64,000 bases of DNA from Thaumasiovibrio subtropicus (GCF_019703835.1 NZ_AP023054.1:124001-188000), one strand, 5' to 3'; positions 10,131 through 17,619 are shown, counted from the first letter of the stretch. The notes: a model not told the origin generated them from the letters alone. Numbers and translations: made by a program.

Positions 10131-11092
10131 GATGAAATCTCCTCCGTCTTGGTGGAATGGCCTCGACGCTGCCGAGGGTCAAGTGCGTAGCCGGCGAGGT
10201 CGACTAAGGTATTGATGGCGACAAAAAGCAGACCCATGATGAGGGCAGTGCCTTGAATCATCGGAATATCGCGTTGAAAGATGGCATGAGCGAGGGCGTG
10301 GCCAATGCCCGGCCAAGAAAATAGCGACTCTATCATCACAATACCTTCCACAAGGCCCACCGCCTGAATGCCGACGAAAGCCACCACAGGGATGGCGATA
10401 TTGCGTTGCGCATGATGCTCAAACGCTTGTGTTTCTGATAGCCCTTTTAAGCGTGCAAACAGATAGTAACCACTGGTGAGGGCACGCTGTGTCGCATTGC
10501 GGATCACACGGTTTGACATCGCGGCTAATCCGAACGCTAAGGTCACGGCGGGCAAAACAATGTATTCACTACTGCCAAATCCGGCGACAGGTAGGACGCG
10601 TAGATGAATTGCGAAGAGAATTATCATCAATAAGCCAATCACAAACACAGGTTGAGCACGAAGCAAAACTGAGAAGAAGAGGCCAAATTGATCGCGTTTG
10701 CTCCCGGCGCGTTTGCCACAGTAAACCCCGATAGGTAAGGCGATAAGCAAGGACACTAACGTGGCGGCGATGGCAAGCATAACGGTGTGGCCAAGCTGGT
10801 GGTATATCTCGCCGATGACGGGCGCATCACTCACTAGTGAGCGACCGAGGTCACCTTGTACAAGATCAAGTAGCCATTGCCAGTAGAGTTGAAATGCTGG
10901 ACGGTCTAAACCGAGCTCAGCTTCTACGGCAAGTTTGGCGGCTTGGTCAACGTAATCGTAGCCATAGCGTCCCGCGGCTATCCGATAAGCAATATCGCCA
11001 GGCAGTAAACGCATGGCGATAAAGGTGATGGTGCCGACTGACCAAGCGACAAAAGCCGCTTGGCACAGGCGCCGAAACAGGATGTTAATCAT
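10127..11092 (-). CDS. ABC transporter permease, NikB/DppB type
   Basis: First inner-membrane subunit of the importer. The 321 residues match NikB (314). The N-terminus (LFRRLCQAAFVAWSVGTITF, then MRLLPGD) and the C-terminal IESLFSWPGIGHALAHAIFQRD motif are typical of the DppB/NikB family. Its start overlaps the end of the substrate-binding protein gene by 8 bases, so the operon is tightly coupled. Confidence 0.88.
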   Translation of the reverse strand: MINILFRRLCQAAFVAWSVGTITFIAMRLLPGDIAYRIAAGRYGYDYVDQAAKLAVEAELGLDRPAFQLYWQWLLDLVQGDLGRSLVSDAPVIGEIYHQLGHTVMLAIAATLVSLLIALPIGVYCGKRAGSKRDQFGLFFSVLLRAQPVFVIGLLMIILFAIHLRVLPVAGFGSSEYIVLPAVTLAFGLAAMSNRVIRNATQRALTSGYYLFARLKGLSETQAFEHHAQRNIAIPVVAFVGIQAVGLVEGIVMIESLFSWPGIGHALAHAIFQRDIPMIQGTALIMGLLFVAINTLVDLAGYALDPRQRRGHSTKTEEISS

Positions 11093-12617
11093 TGAGTGTC
11101 ATCTCTGAAAGGCGATAGTTGATCTCAAAAGGATCGAACGTGAAGTTATTGACGCGCTGGTTAACAGCCACCAATTGGGTGTAGAAAGTGATTGGAATCA
11201 GTGGCATTTCGTCGGCCAAAATTGTCGCGATTTGCTGCGCTTGCTGTTGATATGCCGTTTCGTCTTGCTCCGTTGTGATGGATTTGAGTAGCGCTTGCAT
11301 ATCGGTTGATGACCAGTTCATCGGTCCCCAATCACTGCCTTCGTGGCGGGCGAAATCATTGAGCAAAATGCCGAGAGGGTTGGCTATGGTGCCAAAGTTG
11401 CGTGCAACTAATGCAAGTTCCAAGGTGCCATCATGGTGTTTGGCAGGAATGGCACTGGAGTTATCAATGGAGATTTGTAAATCGATACCCGCTTCACGCA
11501 GTTGCGCTTGCAAAGCTGTGGCGATAACCGGGAGCTCAGGGCGATCAGAATAGGTGGTGAGATTGAGCGTAAAGGTTTCACCATTGCGACTCATGATGCC
11601 ATCTTCATTTTTCTCCCAACCTTGACCAATCAGCAGTTGCTGTGCTTTGCCGAGATCTCGGCTACGGCTGGCATAGCTATCAAGATGCCAATTGCCGAGA
11701 GCGGGTGGGAAGAGCTGATAGGCTTCTGCACCGGGTACACGAACAATGTGCTCGGCGATGCCACTGCGATCGATCGCGTAGCTGATGGCTTGACGGATCT
11801 CAGGGCTGTTCAACAAGGGGTGTTCGTTGTTGACTTTGAGCAGCACAGTACGAGGGATAGAGCGCATGTGTACCGTAACATTGGGGTTTTCTTGCAGGTT
11901 GTCGATACTGGCAGGGTCAAGGGTGTAGACAAGATCGGCCTGTCCACTTTCAGCTAGTAGCGCTCGGCTTTCAGAGCGGTGTCCCGCTAGATAATGGACA
12001 TGTTCAATGGTGGCGTTGTCTCCCCAATATTCATCAAACCGAGAGACGTGTGCTTTGTGCGGTGGCGTCAGTGCGGTGACTTGGTAAGGCCCAGTCCCAT
12101 AGAGGGTGCCAATCGTACCATCTGCATGGTAGGAGGCGGGCGCGGCTATTGCCATGGTGTAGTGCGCTAAGACAGAAAGTAATGGGCGATACGGTTTGGT
12201 GAGTTGAATAACAACCTGACCATTTTGCTCTGTGATCGTGTCGAAGGGGACGTGCTTAATGACACCGGGTTTGGTGCGGGCGCGTTCAATGGCATCAATC
12301 ACCGCGGCTGCATTGAGTGTATCGCCATTGTGGAATTTTACGTTGTCTCTGAGGGTGAAGGTCCAAGTCAGACCATCATCACTCTGTGTCCAAGCGGTCG
12401 CAAGTTGTGGAGACAAGGCGGCATCATCTTCAATTCGGATGAGGGATTCGACAACTTGAAGTCGCGTAAAGAGGTAGCCATTTTTAGCTAAGTCTTGGCT
12501 GGTGAATTCGAAGGGGCCGGACAGGTTCAGGCTGTTGTCTACGGTCTTTGAGGTATTTCCCCAATAGAGCCACGCCGCCAGCACGACTGCAATGGCGAAT
12601 AATCCTTTTTTAAACAT
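11085..12617 (-). CDS. Periplasmic substrate-binding protein, family 5 (nickel/opine-metallophore/peptide)
   Basis: Captures the substrate for the importer and is probably anchored or exported by its N-terminal hydrophobic segment (residues about 5-20). The 510 residues are close to NikA (524) and shorter than YejA (about 600). SBP_bac_5 features are visible: WTQSDDGLTWTFTLRDNVKFHNGD and the downstream PEIRQAISYAIDR block. No lipobox cysteine is seen. First gene of a four-gene operon (binding protein, permease, permease, fused ATPase). Sequence alone does not separate nickel, opine-metal or peptide substrates; the Zur-like site upstream favours a metal or metal-chelate. Confidence 0.85.
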   Translation of the reverse strand: MFKKGLFAIAVVLAAWLYWGNTSKTVDNSLNLSGPFEFTSQDLAKNGYLFTRLQVVESLIRIEDDAALSPQLATAWTQSDDGLTWTFTLRDNVKFHNGDTLNAAAVIDAIERARTKPGVIKHVPFDTITEQNGQVVIQLTKPYRPLLSVLAHYTMAIAAPASYHADGTIGTLYGTGPYQVTALTPPHKAHVSRFDEYWGDNATIEHVHYLAGHRSESRALLAESGQADLVYTLDPASIDNLQENPNVTVHMRSIPRTVLLKVNNEHPLLNSPEIRQAISYAIDRSGIAEHIVRVPGAEAYQLFPPALGNWHLDSYASRSRDLGKAQQLLIGQGWEKNEDGIMSRNGETFTLNLTTYSDRPELPVIATALQAQLREAGIDLQISIDNSSAIPAKHHDGTLELALVARNFGTIANPLGILLNDFARHEGSDWGPMNWSSTDMQALLKSITTEQDETAYQQQAQQIATILADEMPLIPITFYTQLVAVNQRVNNFTFDPFEINYRLSEMTLND

Positions 12618-12654
12618 GGGTCAGTTATCCTGATTATCGATAGAGTTATCATTG

Positions 12655-12680
12655 TGATGTTATATTATTACGCTACATCA
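12655..12680 (-). promoter_or_regulatory. Zur-like palindrome upstream of the ABC importer operon
   Basis: GTTATATTATTAC at 12659-12671 differs by one base from the gammaproteobacterial Zur core GTTATANTATAAC. It is flanked by an outer inverted repeat, TGATGT (12655-12660) and ACATCA (12675-12680). It lies 38-63 bases upstream of the substrate-binding protein start. A second motif, TGATAACAACTCTCA at about 12689, vaguely resembles a Fur half-site arrangement, so the metal-regulator assignment is tentative. Confidence 0.5.
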
Positions 12681-12876
12681 ACTACTAAATGATAACAACT
12701 CTCATGAAATGGATTTCGCATGATTGATTCAGTGCCTGAATGTTAATTTTTCTCATCACTACAGGCGCTGTGCTCGGTCTTTTGACGAATTTTTCCGTGA
12801 GCCAGCCTCTCGGTTTAAATTGCGTATAGACTGAAACAATATGCACTATGCAATGTGTTTTTTATGGAGAGATGCG

Positions 12877-13581
12877 ATGAGGCGACTTGGGTGGGTGTGT
12901 GGTTTGGCTGCGATGTCGTGGCAACTGCAAGCGGAAATGATTGTATTGGCCTCTCACCACTTTCCACCCTATGCCGCTTACGATGAGGGGAAAGAGGGTT
13001 TAGTTGCCGATGAATACTTCCGTGGCATCGCGGTAGATAGAATTCGTTGCATCTTTGCTGGGTTACCACAGAAATTAGAGATTCAGGTGATGCCATGGAC
13101 CCGTGCCCAGCATGCCGCCAAACTCGGTGCGGTGGACGGTTTCTTTGTCAGCTCACGCAATGAGGAAAGGGATGAGTTTGCGACATTCTCATCACCTATT
13201 GCGGAGCAAAAATGGCAGTGGTACTGGTTGGAAAATAATCCACAGCAGCCGGACAGTGTTGCATTCAAGGCACAAGCAATTGGGGTGTTTCAAGGTTCCA
13301 ACATGCAGGCATGGTTAGAATCTGAAGGTTACCAAATACAGAGTAACCCGGTCGACACCGAACATCTTATCAAGCAGCTACTGCGTGGCAGGGTGGAGGT
13401 GATTCTCGCGAACAACTTGGTGGTTGAGCAGATACTGGATGAGTGGCAAGTCGCAGATAAGGTCGCAACGCAAGTCGCGTCAGTCCGTCCTTTGGGGGTC
13501 TATTTCACCCATGAGATTCAGTACGCCCACCCGAATTTGCTCAGTCGCTTTAACGCACGAGTGGAGAAGTGCGCAAACTAA
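12877..13581 (+). CDS. Periplasmic solute-binding protein, family 3 (amino-acid type)
   Basis: Predicted secreted protein with an N-terminal signal peptide (MRRLGWVCGLAAMSWQLQA, cleavage near QA/EM) and the SBP_bac_3 fold: it opens with IVLASHHFPPYAAY, as polar amino-acid binding proteins do. The ATG at 12877 has GGAGAG at a good distance; the frame extends to 12841 without benefit. The mature part is about 215 residues. No permease or ATPase is adjacent, so it may be an orphan binding or sensing protein. Convergent with the displaced 3' end of yicC. Ligand unknown. Confidence 0.75.
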   Translation: MRRLGWVCGLAAMSWQLQAEMIVLASHHFPPYAAYDEGKEGLVADEYFRGIAVDRIRCIFAGLPQKLEIQVMPWTRAQHAAKLGAVDGFFVSSRNEERDEFATFSSPIAEQKWQWYWLENNPQQPDSVAFKAQAIGVFQGSNMQAWLESEGYQIQSNPVDTEHLIKQLLRGRVEVILANNLVVEQILDEWQVADKVATQVASVRPLGVYFTHEIQYAHPNLLSRFNARVEKCAN

Positions 13582-13606
13582 AAAGGGAAGGCATTTCGCC
13601 TCCCCT
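13581..13606 (-). terminator. Likely original yicC terminator, now stranded outside the element
   Basis: On the minus strand GGGGAGGC and GCCTTCCC form a stem around GAAAT and run into TTTTT. It lies immediately past the displaced YicC C-terminal codons (13631-13651), where the yicC terminator would have been before insertion. It now serves mainly the convergent gene ending at 13581. Confidence 0.6.
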
Positions 13607-13630
13607 TAGCTCACCGACAAGATAATCCGG

Positions 13631-13651
13631 TTATTCAATATTCTGGATCTG
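13631..13651 (-). repeat. attL-like site: displaced 3' end of yicC
   Basis: 17 of 21 bases match 20711-20731, the real end of yicC. Read on the minus strand it encodes QIQNIE followed by stop, the same six residues that end YicC, but with different third-position codon choices. The longest identical run is TGGATCTG. The best explanation is that an element integrated into the yicC 3' end, supplied its own version of the terminal codons, and left the original end here. Confidence 0.8.
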
Positions 13652-13729
13652 TTTGTCGAGTACAGACCAAGGATCCAATAACCACGGGCTTTCATGAATG
13701 ATGGCACTGTGAACAATTTATTTTTGTCA

Positions 13730-15427
13730 TCACTTGCTGACTGACAAATTAAGGTTGGTGTAAGTATTATTATCAATAGTAGCTTGGTACTCCCTTACAA
13801 CCCTATCTTCATAATCTCTATAACTTTCTAGAAGTTGAAGATCGATTTGTAGACTGTTTTGAGGCTCATATTGATAGGCTCCTCCTTGCTCATCTTTTCT
13901 ATCATTTTTACTAAAGAAAAACTTTTGATATCTGCGCGGTGATACTCCTTCAAACATCTGAAAAATAACTTTATTTGGCTCGCTTCCATTGACACTTTCA
14001 GCTATTGCATCATCATGTAAGTCGAGGGCAAGGCTCTTATCGTAAGGTTCAATATAAATGACTTTATTTAGGCCGGCAGCAACGATATGTCTAGCGCAAT
14101 TATGGCAAGGGTAGGTAGTTGTGTACATCGTTCTACCCACAGTTGATTCGCTTGTTAGTCTAGCTAAAGACGTAATAGCATCCATTTCCGCATGGATTGC
14201 CCTAGAGAATTCGATAAGTGACCCCAATGAGCTACTTTTACTGAATTCAGATACAGTGTCGCTAAGCCATTGCTCAGACATGAAAGCTTCTGATTTTAGT
14301 GAGTTAAGTATTGTTTTTATTGAGCTTTCTTCTATGTTTGAAGAGCTGGTTAATTGAGATATATAAGAGTCAGAGTTTGTTAATGATTCAATTCTCTTAC
14401 TGATTCTGTCTTCTAGAATAGAAGTGATTTTATTCGATATTTTTTGTTTGTGGTAATCGTTGTAGCATTTACCACCTTTGTGCACACAGCGGTAGTCTTT
14501 GTCTTTATCTTCAAAAAGATATAATCCACCTCCAGCTTTGGGAACATCATTTCTTCCCGTAGCAAGTATGCTGCCCTTGTCACTTAGAATTGCAGCCCCA
14601 ACTTGCCTAGATAGACAACTCGACTGCAACGAAGCACTGAATGCCGCATACATCCCCTTCTCATCAATACTAGGACTTATCCCTATTTGGCCATGAATTA
14701 AGCCTATAAACCTGTTTAGCTTGTTCTTTAGTTCGGCAAGATGGCTATGGTTATTTTTTATGAAGTAATCAGCATCAAGGATTGTTTTAGCTGTTTGCTG
14801 GCCTGTTTTTTCATTGGAGGCCTTATCTTTGTGGATAAGCCTGTCAATTTGCTCTGGTTTTATACCTTCATCACGTAGGTTTCGTTTTCTTTCAGATAGC
14901 TCTCTTAGTGAGCCAACAAGATAGAAGTTATTTTGATATACCAATCTTAATAGCTTGATTTCCTGAGGGTTTTTGAGTTGATCGATAATGAATGCTGCAC
15001 GAGGGTTGTCTAAATCATCTATTGGTTGAGTTTTAGGCTTCTCATTGTGACGAATTTTAGCAATTTCTTTGATGGCTGCTTCCGCAAGTATGCTTGCTCG
15101 ATATCCAGAACTGGAGCGAAGTGCATCTCCAAGATCTTGGAAAAAATCATATCTTTTAAATGAGTCTTTAGGTGCTTTTTCATTTGTGATTTCTTGAATA
15201 AGATCACTAACTAGGATGTGGTGAGTTGTGTAACCATGTTCAGTAAGAGATTTCTCAAGTGTACATCTCAGAGATTTAACTCCTGAACCAATTGCTCCAC
15301 ATAAACCAATGACAATATCTTTCGATTGACGTTTTGAAATCAGACCGATTGGATCATCTGAGGAACTTGAATTTCGTTTAGATGAAGGTGTCTGAGCGGG
15401 GTGTTTTCTTTGTGTGGATGGGGACAT
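13730..15427 (-). CDS. avcD: Anti-phage deoxycytidylate deaminase (AvcD family)
   Basis: Predicted defence enzyme that deaminates dCTP/dCMP on infection and starves phage DNA synthesis. The 565 residues comprise an N-terminal P-loop kinase-like domain (about 36-245) and a C-terminal cytidine/deoxycytidylate deaminase domain (about 255-500). The Walker A-like motif is G44-AIGSG-V-K51-S52, with one extra residue before the lysine compared with the usual GxxxxGK[ST]; I recall the same spacing in AvcD proteins. Zinc and catalytic residues are intact: H412-A-E414 and P440-C441-HN-C444. A Cys314/Cys321/His326 insert lies between the core strands. The two-domain architecture separates it from housekeeping Dcd or ComEB. 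Start has AAGGAAGAG upstream, inside a hairpin. Confidence 0.88.
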   Translation of the reverse strand: MSPSTQRKHPAQTPSSKRNSSSSDDPIGLISKRQSKDIVIGLCGAIGSGVKSLRCTLEKSLTEHGYTTHHILVSDLIQEITNEKAPKDSFKRYDFFQDLGDALRSSSGYRASILAEAAIKEIAKIRHNEKPKTQPIDDLDNPRAAFIIDQLKNPQEIKLLRLVYQNNFYLVGSLRELSERKRNLRDEGIKPEQIDRLIHKDKASNEKTGQQTAKTILDADYFIKNNHSHLAELKNKLNRFIGLIHGQIGISPSIDEKGMYAAFSASLQSSCLSRQVGAAILSDKGSILATGRNDVPKAGGGLYLFEDKDKDYRCVHKGGKCYNDYHKQKISNKITSILEDRISKRIESLTNSDSYISQLTSSSNIEESSIKTILNSLKSEAFMSEQWLSDTVSEFSKSSSLGSLIEFSRAIHAEMDAITSLARLTSESTVGRTMYTTTYPCHNCARHIVAAGLNKVIYIEPYDKSLALDLHDDAIAESVNGSEPNKVIFQMFEGVSPRRYQKFFFSKNDRKDEQGGAYQYEPQNSLQIDLQLLESYRDYEDRVVREYQATIDNNTYTNLNLSVSK

Positions 15428-15461
15428 ATGCTCTTCCTTGAACTAATCAGCAAGAGCATAT
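15426..15461 (-). promoter_or_regulatory. Hairpin covering the avcD ribosome-binding site and start codon
   Basis: ATATGCTCTT at 15426-15435 is a perfect 10-base inverted repeat of AAGAGCATAT at 15452-15461, with a 16-base loop. In avcD mRNA the 3' arm contains the GAAGAG part of the Shine-Dalgarno and the first two bases of the AUG. Folding would hide the avcD start. Alternatives are a DNA operator or the 3' end of the AvcI RNA. Confidence 0.6.
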
Positions 15462-15695
15462 TATACATCAGGTTGAGTATTTGAGTGTGATTTGCTACCA
15501 AGTTTGCTTGTTAGCACGAGCTAATATGGCCTTCATAGCCTCATCATCGTTTCGCTTGGCTACGTAGCCTTGTAAGCAAGATACATTGTTAGTTTTAGTA
15601 GAAGCATTATATTTTGGGGCGCTTTCGCATGCCTTTACACTTGTGCTTCTTTTTGAGTCAAATTTATAAATCATCACTATACCCTCTCCTATGCC
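15428..15695 (-). ncRNA. avcI: Candidate AvcI regulatory RNA region upstream of avcD
   Basis: In AvcID systems a small RNA, avcI, is encoded directly upstream of avcD on the same strand and keeps AvcD inactive until phage shuts off transcription. Here a promoter-like TTGAAA-N16-TAGAAT would start a transcript near 15695 that runs about 268 bases to avcD and ends in the hairpin at 15426-15461. No avcI sequence is recognised by similarity; the call rests on position, strand and length. The same interval holds a 59-codon ORF. Confidence 0.4.
15495..15674 (-). CDS. 59-residue hypothetical protein upstream of avcD
   Basis: Small ORF beginning MIYKFDSKRSTSVKACESAP and ending ILARANKQTW. The ATG at 15674 is preceded by AGGAGAGG about 8-12 bases upstream, a strong ribosome-binding site; the longer frame up to 15701 starts without one. 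Basic, two cysteines (in KACES and VSCLQ), no membrane segment, no recognised domain. It ends 67 bases before avcD on the same strand. It may be a real protein, or a frame that happens to lie over the AvcI RNA; the ribosome-binding site favours translation. Confidence 0.5.
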   Translation of the reverse strand: MIYKFDSKRSTSVKACESAPKYNASTKTNNVSCLQGYVAKRNDDEAMKAILARANKQTW

Positions 15696-15701
15696 GCGCA
15701 C

Positions 15702-15729
15702 ATTCTACTCATTTTTTGATCACTTTCAA
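15702..15729 (-). promoter_or_regulatory. Promoter for the small ORF/avcI and avcD
   Basis: On the minus strand TTGAAA (15724-15729) and TAGAAT (15702-15707) are separated by 16 bases, a near-consensus sigma-70 promoter. Transcription would start near 15695, about 20 bases before the ATG at 15674. Confidence 0.55.
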
Positions 15730-15943
15730 TGTGAGTTATGCTTAAGCATACAAGTCCATTTAGTATTCGAAGGTTTGTAGATCAGTTACAAGTCCAGTAT
15801 TAACCACGATCCATACATTGGCTAGGACTAACTTTCTTTTTTTTGATACAAGTGATGTTGTTGCATATTGTTTTACTCCTGTCCAGAAGAAAGCTTAAAT
15901 TTGTGCATCAGTGTATAAATCTTCTCAAAAGTTAGAGTTTGGA

Positions 15944-16073
15944 GGTATCAAAAAACATCCCTTTAATGATGCCACTCTATTTGCTCGAAAATGGGTATCA
16001 TAAAAATAGCCTTGCAAGTAAATGATACCGACCATAAAATGATACCACCTTTTTGATACCAACTTGAGATACA
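15944..16073. repeat. Cluster of GATACC/GGTATC motifs before the serine recombinase
   Basis: GGTATC occurs at 15944 and 15994, GATACC at 16024, 16041 and 16055, and GATACA at 16068. The two leftmost are inverted relative to the others. Two copies sit in the longer context AATGATACC. The cluster ends 7 bases before the recombinase ATG, as expected for a resolvase res site or autorepressor operator; replication iterons are another possibility. Confidence 0.6.
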
Positions 16074-16079
16074 TAGATA

Positions 16080-16652
16080 ATGACAGGCCGTATATTTGCC
16101 TATTGCCGTGTTTCAACTATCGAGCAAACCACAGAAAATCAAATTTTAGCTATTCGCAATGCAGGTTATGAAGTTGCTGACAATCGGGTTATTTCTGAGA
16201 CGATTTCTGGTGGTGTGCCGGCAATGAAGCGACCAGCATTCAAAACGCTGGTGGAACACAAACTTGAGGAGAATGATGTATTGGTAGTACTAAAACTAGA
16301 CCGCCTTGGTCGTGATAACATTGATGTTCAACAGACGGTTAGTGCTCTTTCCGATAAAGGCGTTAATGTAGTGTCGCTAGACCTTCCTGTTCCTGATCTA
16401 GCAAGTTCAGAAGGCAAGTTAATGCTTCAAATGTTTTCAGCATTTGCAGAATTCGAGCGCAACCGAATTCGCGAGCGCACGCAAGATGGGTTAAACCGTG
16501 CGAAGGCAGAGGGGAAGAAGTTAGGGCGACCAGCAGCTAAAGGGACAACCGTCAGTGTGCAAGCCTGTAAAGCTAGTGGTCTTTCACAAAAAGCAACAGC
16601 GAAGCAATTGGACATTGGAATTGCTACAGTCAAACGACATTGGAACAAGTAG
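16080..16652 (+). CDS. Serine recombinase, resolvase/invertase family
   Basis: Site-specific recombinase of 190 residues, the usual length for Tn3-type resolvases and Pin/Hin invertases. The N-terminal catalytic domain has YCRVST with nucleophile Ser12, the LDRLGRD motif and the long E helix containing EFERNRIRERTQDG. A GRP linker leads to a C-terminal helix-turn-helix (SGLSQKATAKQLDIGIATVKRHW). Only weak ribosome-binding sequence precedes the ATG. It is the only plus-strand gene of the element. No inverted segment flanked by matching sites is evident here, so resolution of element multimers is the more natural role. Confidence 0.9.
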   Translation: MTGRIFAYCRVSTIEQTTENQILAIRNAGYEVADNRVISETISGGVPAMKRPAFKTLVEHKLEENDVLVVLKLDRLGRDNIDVQQTVSALSDKGVNVVSLDLPVPDLASSEGKLMLQMFSAFAEFERNRIRERTQDGLNRAKAEGKKLGRPAAKGTTVSVQACKASGLSQKATAKQLDIGIATVKRHWNK

Positions 16653-16753
16653 TGCTGGGGTTGGATACAAAAGCTGATAGAGGGACAAACACTTTACGAA
16701 TATGGTAGTTCCAGTATTCTTAACAATGCTTGTCCCAGTGGTTATTAAGTTAC

Positions 16754-16945
16754 TTAAGATTTGAGGGCAAACTGGAGACGCTCATTCCCATCCCCTATCC
16801 CGACTGAAATCATTCCTTTGGCTGCAAAAAAGTCATTCTTCGTCGGCTCTCGCCCCTCATTGTACCGTTTATCCACAACCCCAACGATATCAAGGTATCC
16901 CTTTAGTTTTTGGGGCAGGTCATTCTTAGTTTGTTTGTTGCTCAT
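16754..16945 (-). CDS. 63-residue hypothetical protein in the element
   Basis: Small, mixed-charge, soluble protein starting MSNKQTKNDLPQKLKGYLDI. The ATG at 16945 is preceded by AAGGAG at ideal spacing, so translation is likely; an upstream in-frame start at 16966 has none. The segment DFFAAKGMISVGIGDGNERLQF resembles nothing I recognise. Downstream of the YagK/YfjJ-like gene on the same strand, 77 bases away, possibly cotranscribed. Confidence 0.6.
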   Translation of the reverse strand: MSNKQTKNDLPQKLKGYLDIVGVVDKRYNEGREPTKNDFFAAKGMISVGIGDGNERLQFALKS

Positions 16946-17022
16946 AAAACAGCTCCTTATATTCATGTAATGATTGAAATTAAGGAGTGAGAGAGTGTTT
17001 TATTGCTGCACGTTGAGACTCA

Positions 17023-17619
17023 CTAATGTGAGTGTTTTGCTCTTAACCGGCTGCATCCGTATGCTTTAGTGTAAGAAGGAAAGCGTTCTTTACCCTCACG
17101 CTTTGCCATATAGCTCAAGCGCATACGAATAGCTCTTAGTTCTCTACCATCATCGTCATTGCGCACATGATAGATACGGTTTCTAACTCGAAAGCTAAAG
17201 TTGTCAGGATGGAGGTTTTCCCAATAAGTTTGAGTGATAATATCTACCAGCTTGCTGCGTTGACACTTGTGCCCATTAAGCATTATCGCTACGTGGTAAT
17301 GCTGAGAGTCGGCTTTATCTTGTTCACGAACCCAAAAATAACCAACTTTGGTGCCATAGTGGCTTTGAAGCTTGGCTTTCAACTTAGATAACATATTTGT
17401 CAACTGCCTACTACTTGGCGTGTATGTGGCTTGGTGTAACTGGAGTAAGATGACAGTGACCTTGCTATAGTAGCTGCGCATGATATCAAGCTGCTCATAT
17501 GATCGAGCCAAGATCTCTTTAATAACCCCACTAGATCTATAGAAGATAAGTTGGTGACTACTATCGTATTGGAAGTACGCCAAATATTTTTTTGAGGGGT
17601 GCAGTATAATCTGGCACAT
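17023..17619 (-). CDS. YagK/YfjJ (inovirus Gp2-like) family protein
   Basis: 198-residue protein of the family found in CP4-6 (YagK) and CP4-57 (YfjJ) cryptic elements and related to inovirus replication proteins. Visible features are FWVREQDK, the H107-Y-H109 motif in QHYHVAIMLNG, and Y170-MAK173 near the C-terminus. H-x-H followed by Y-x-x-K is the arrangement of HUH rolling-circle nickases, so a replication-initiation role is plausible but inferred. AGGTGA precedes the ATG. Likely the replication or excision-linked module of the element. Confidence 0.75.
   Translation of the reverse strand: MCQIILHPSKKYLAYFQYDSSHQLIFYRSSGVIKEILARSYEQLDIMRSYYSKVTVILLQLHQATYTPSSRQLTNMLSKLKAKLQSHYGTKVGYFWVREQDKADSQHYHVAIMLNGHKCQRSKLVDIITQTYWENLHPDNFSFRVRNRIYHVRNDDDGRELRAIRMRLSYMAKREGKERFPSYTKAYGCSRLRAKHSH

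Larger units (their letters stand above)
15702..16079. other. 378-base non-coding interval between the avcD unit and the serine recombinase
   Basis: Contains the avcD-side promoter, a perfect 14-base palindrome TATGCTTAAGCATA at 15737-15750 that sits 8 bases upstream of the -35 and could be an operator, two copies of TACAAGTCCA (15749-15758 and 15787-15796), and the GATACC cluster next to the recombinase gene. No credible gene is seen. Confidence 0.6.

Noticed and set aside
15944..16073. GATACC cluster as a CRISPR array
   Set aside because: Repeat unit is only six to nine bases, spacing is 14 to 50 bases and irregular, and no cas genes are present.
16080..16652. Invertible DNA segment controlled by the serine recombinase
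   Set aside because: No pair of inverted longer sites flanking a promoter or gene could be found by eye.
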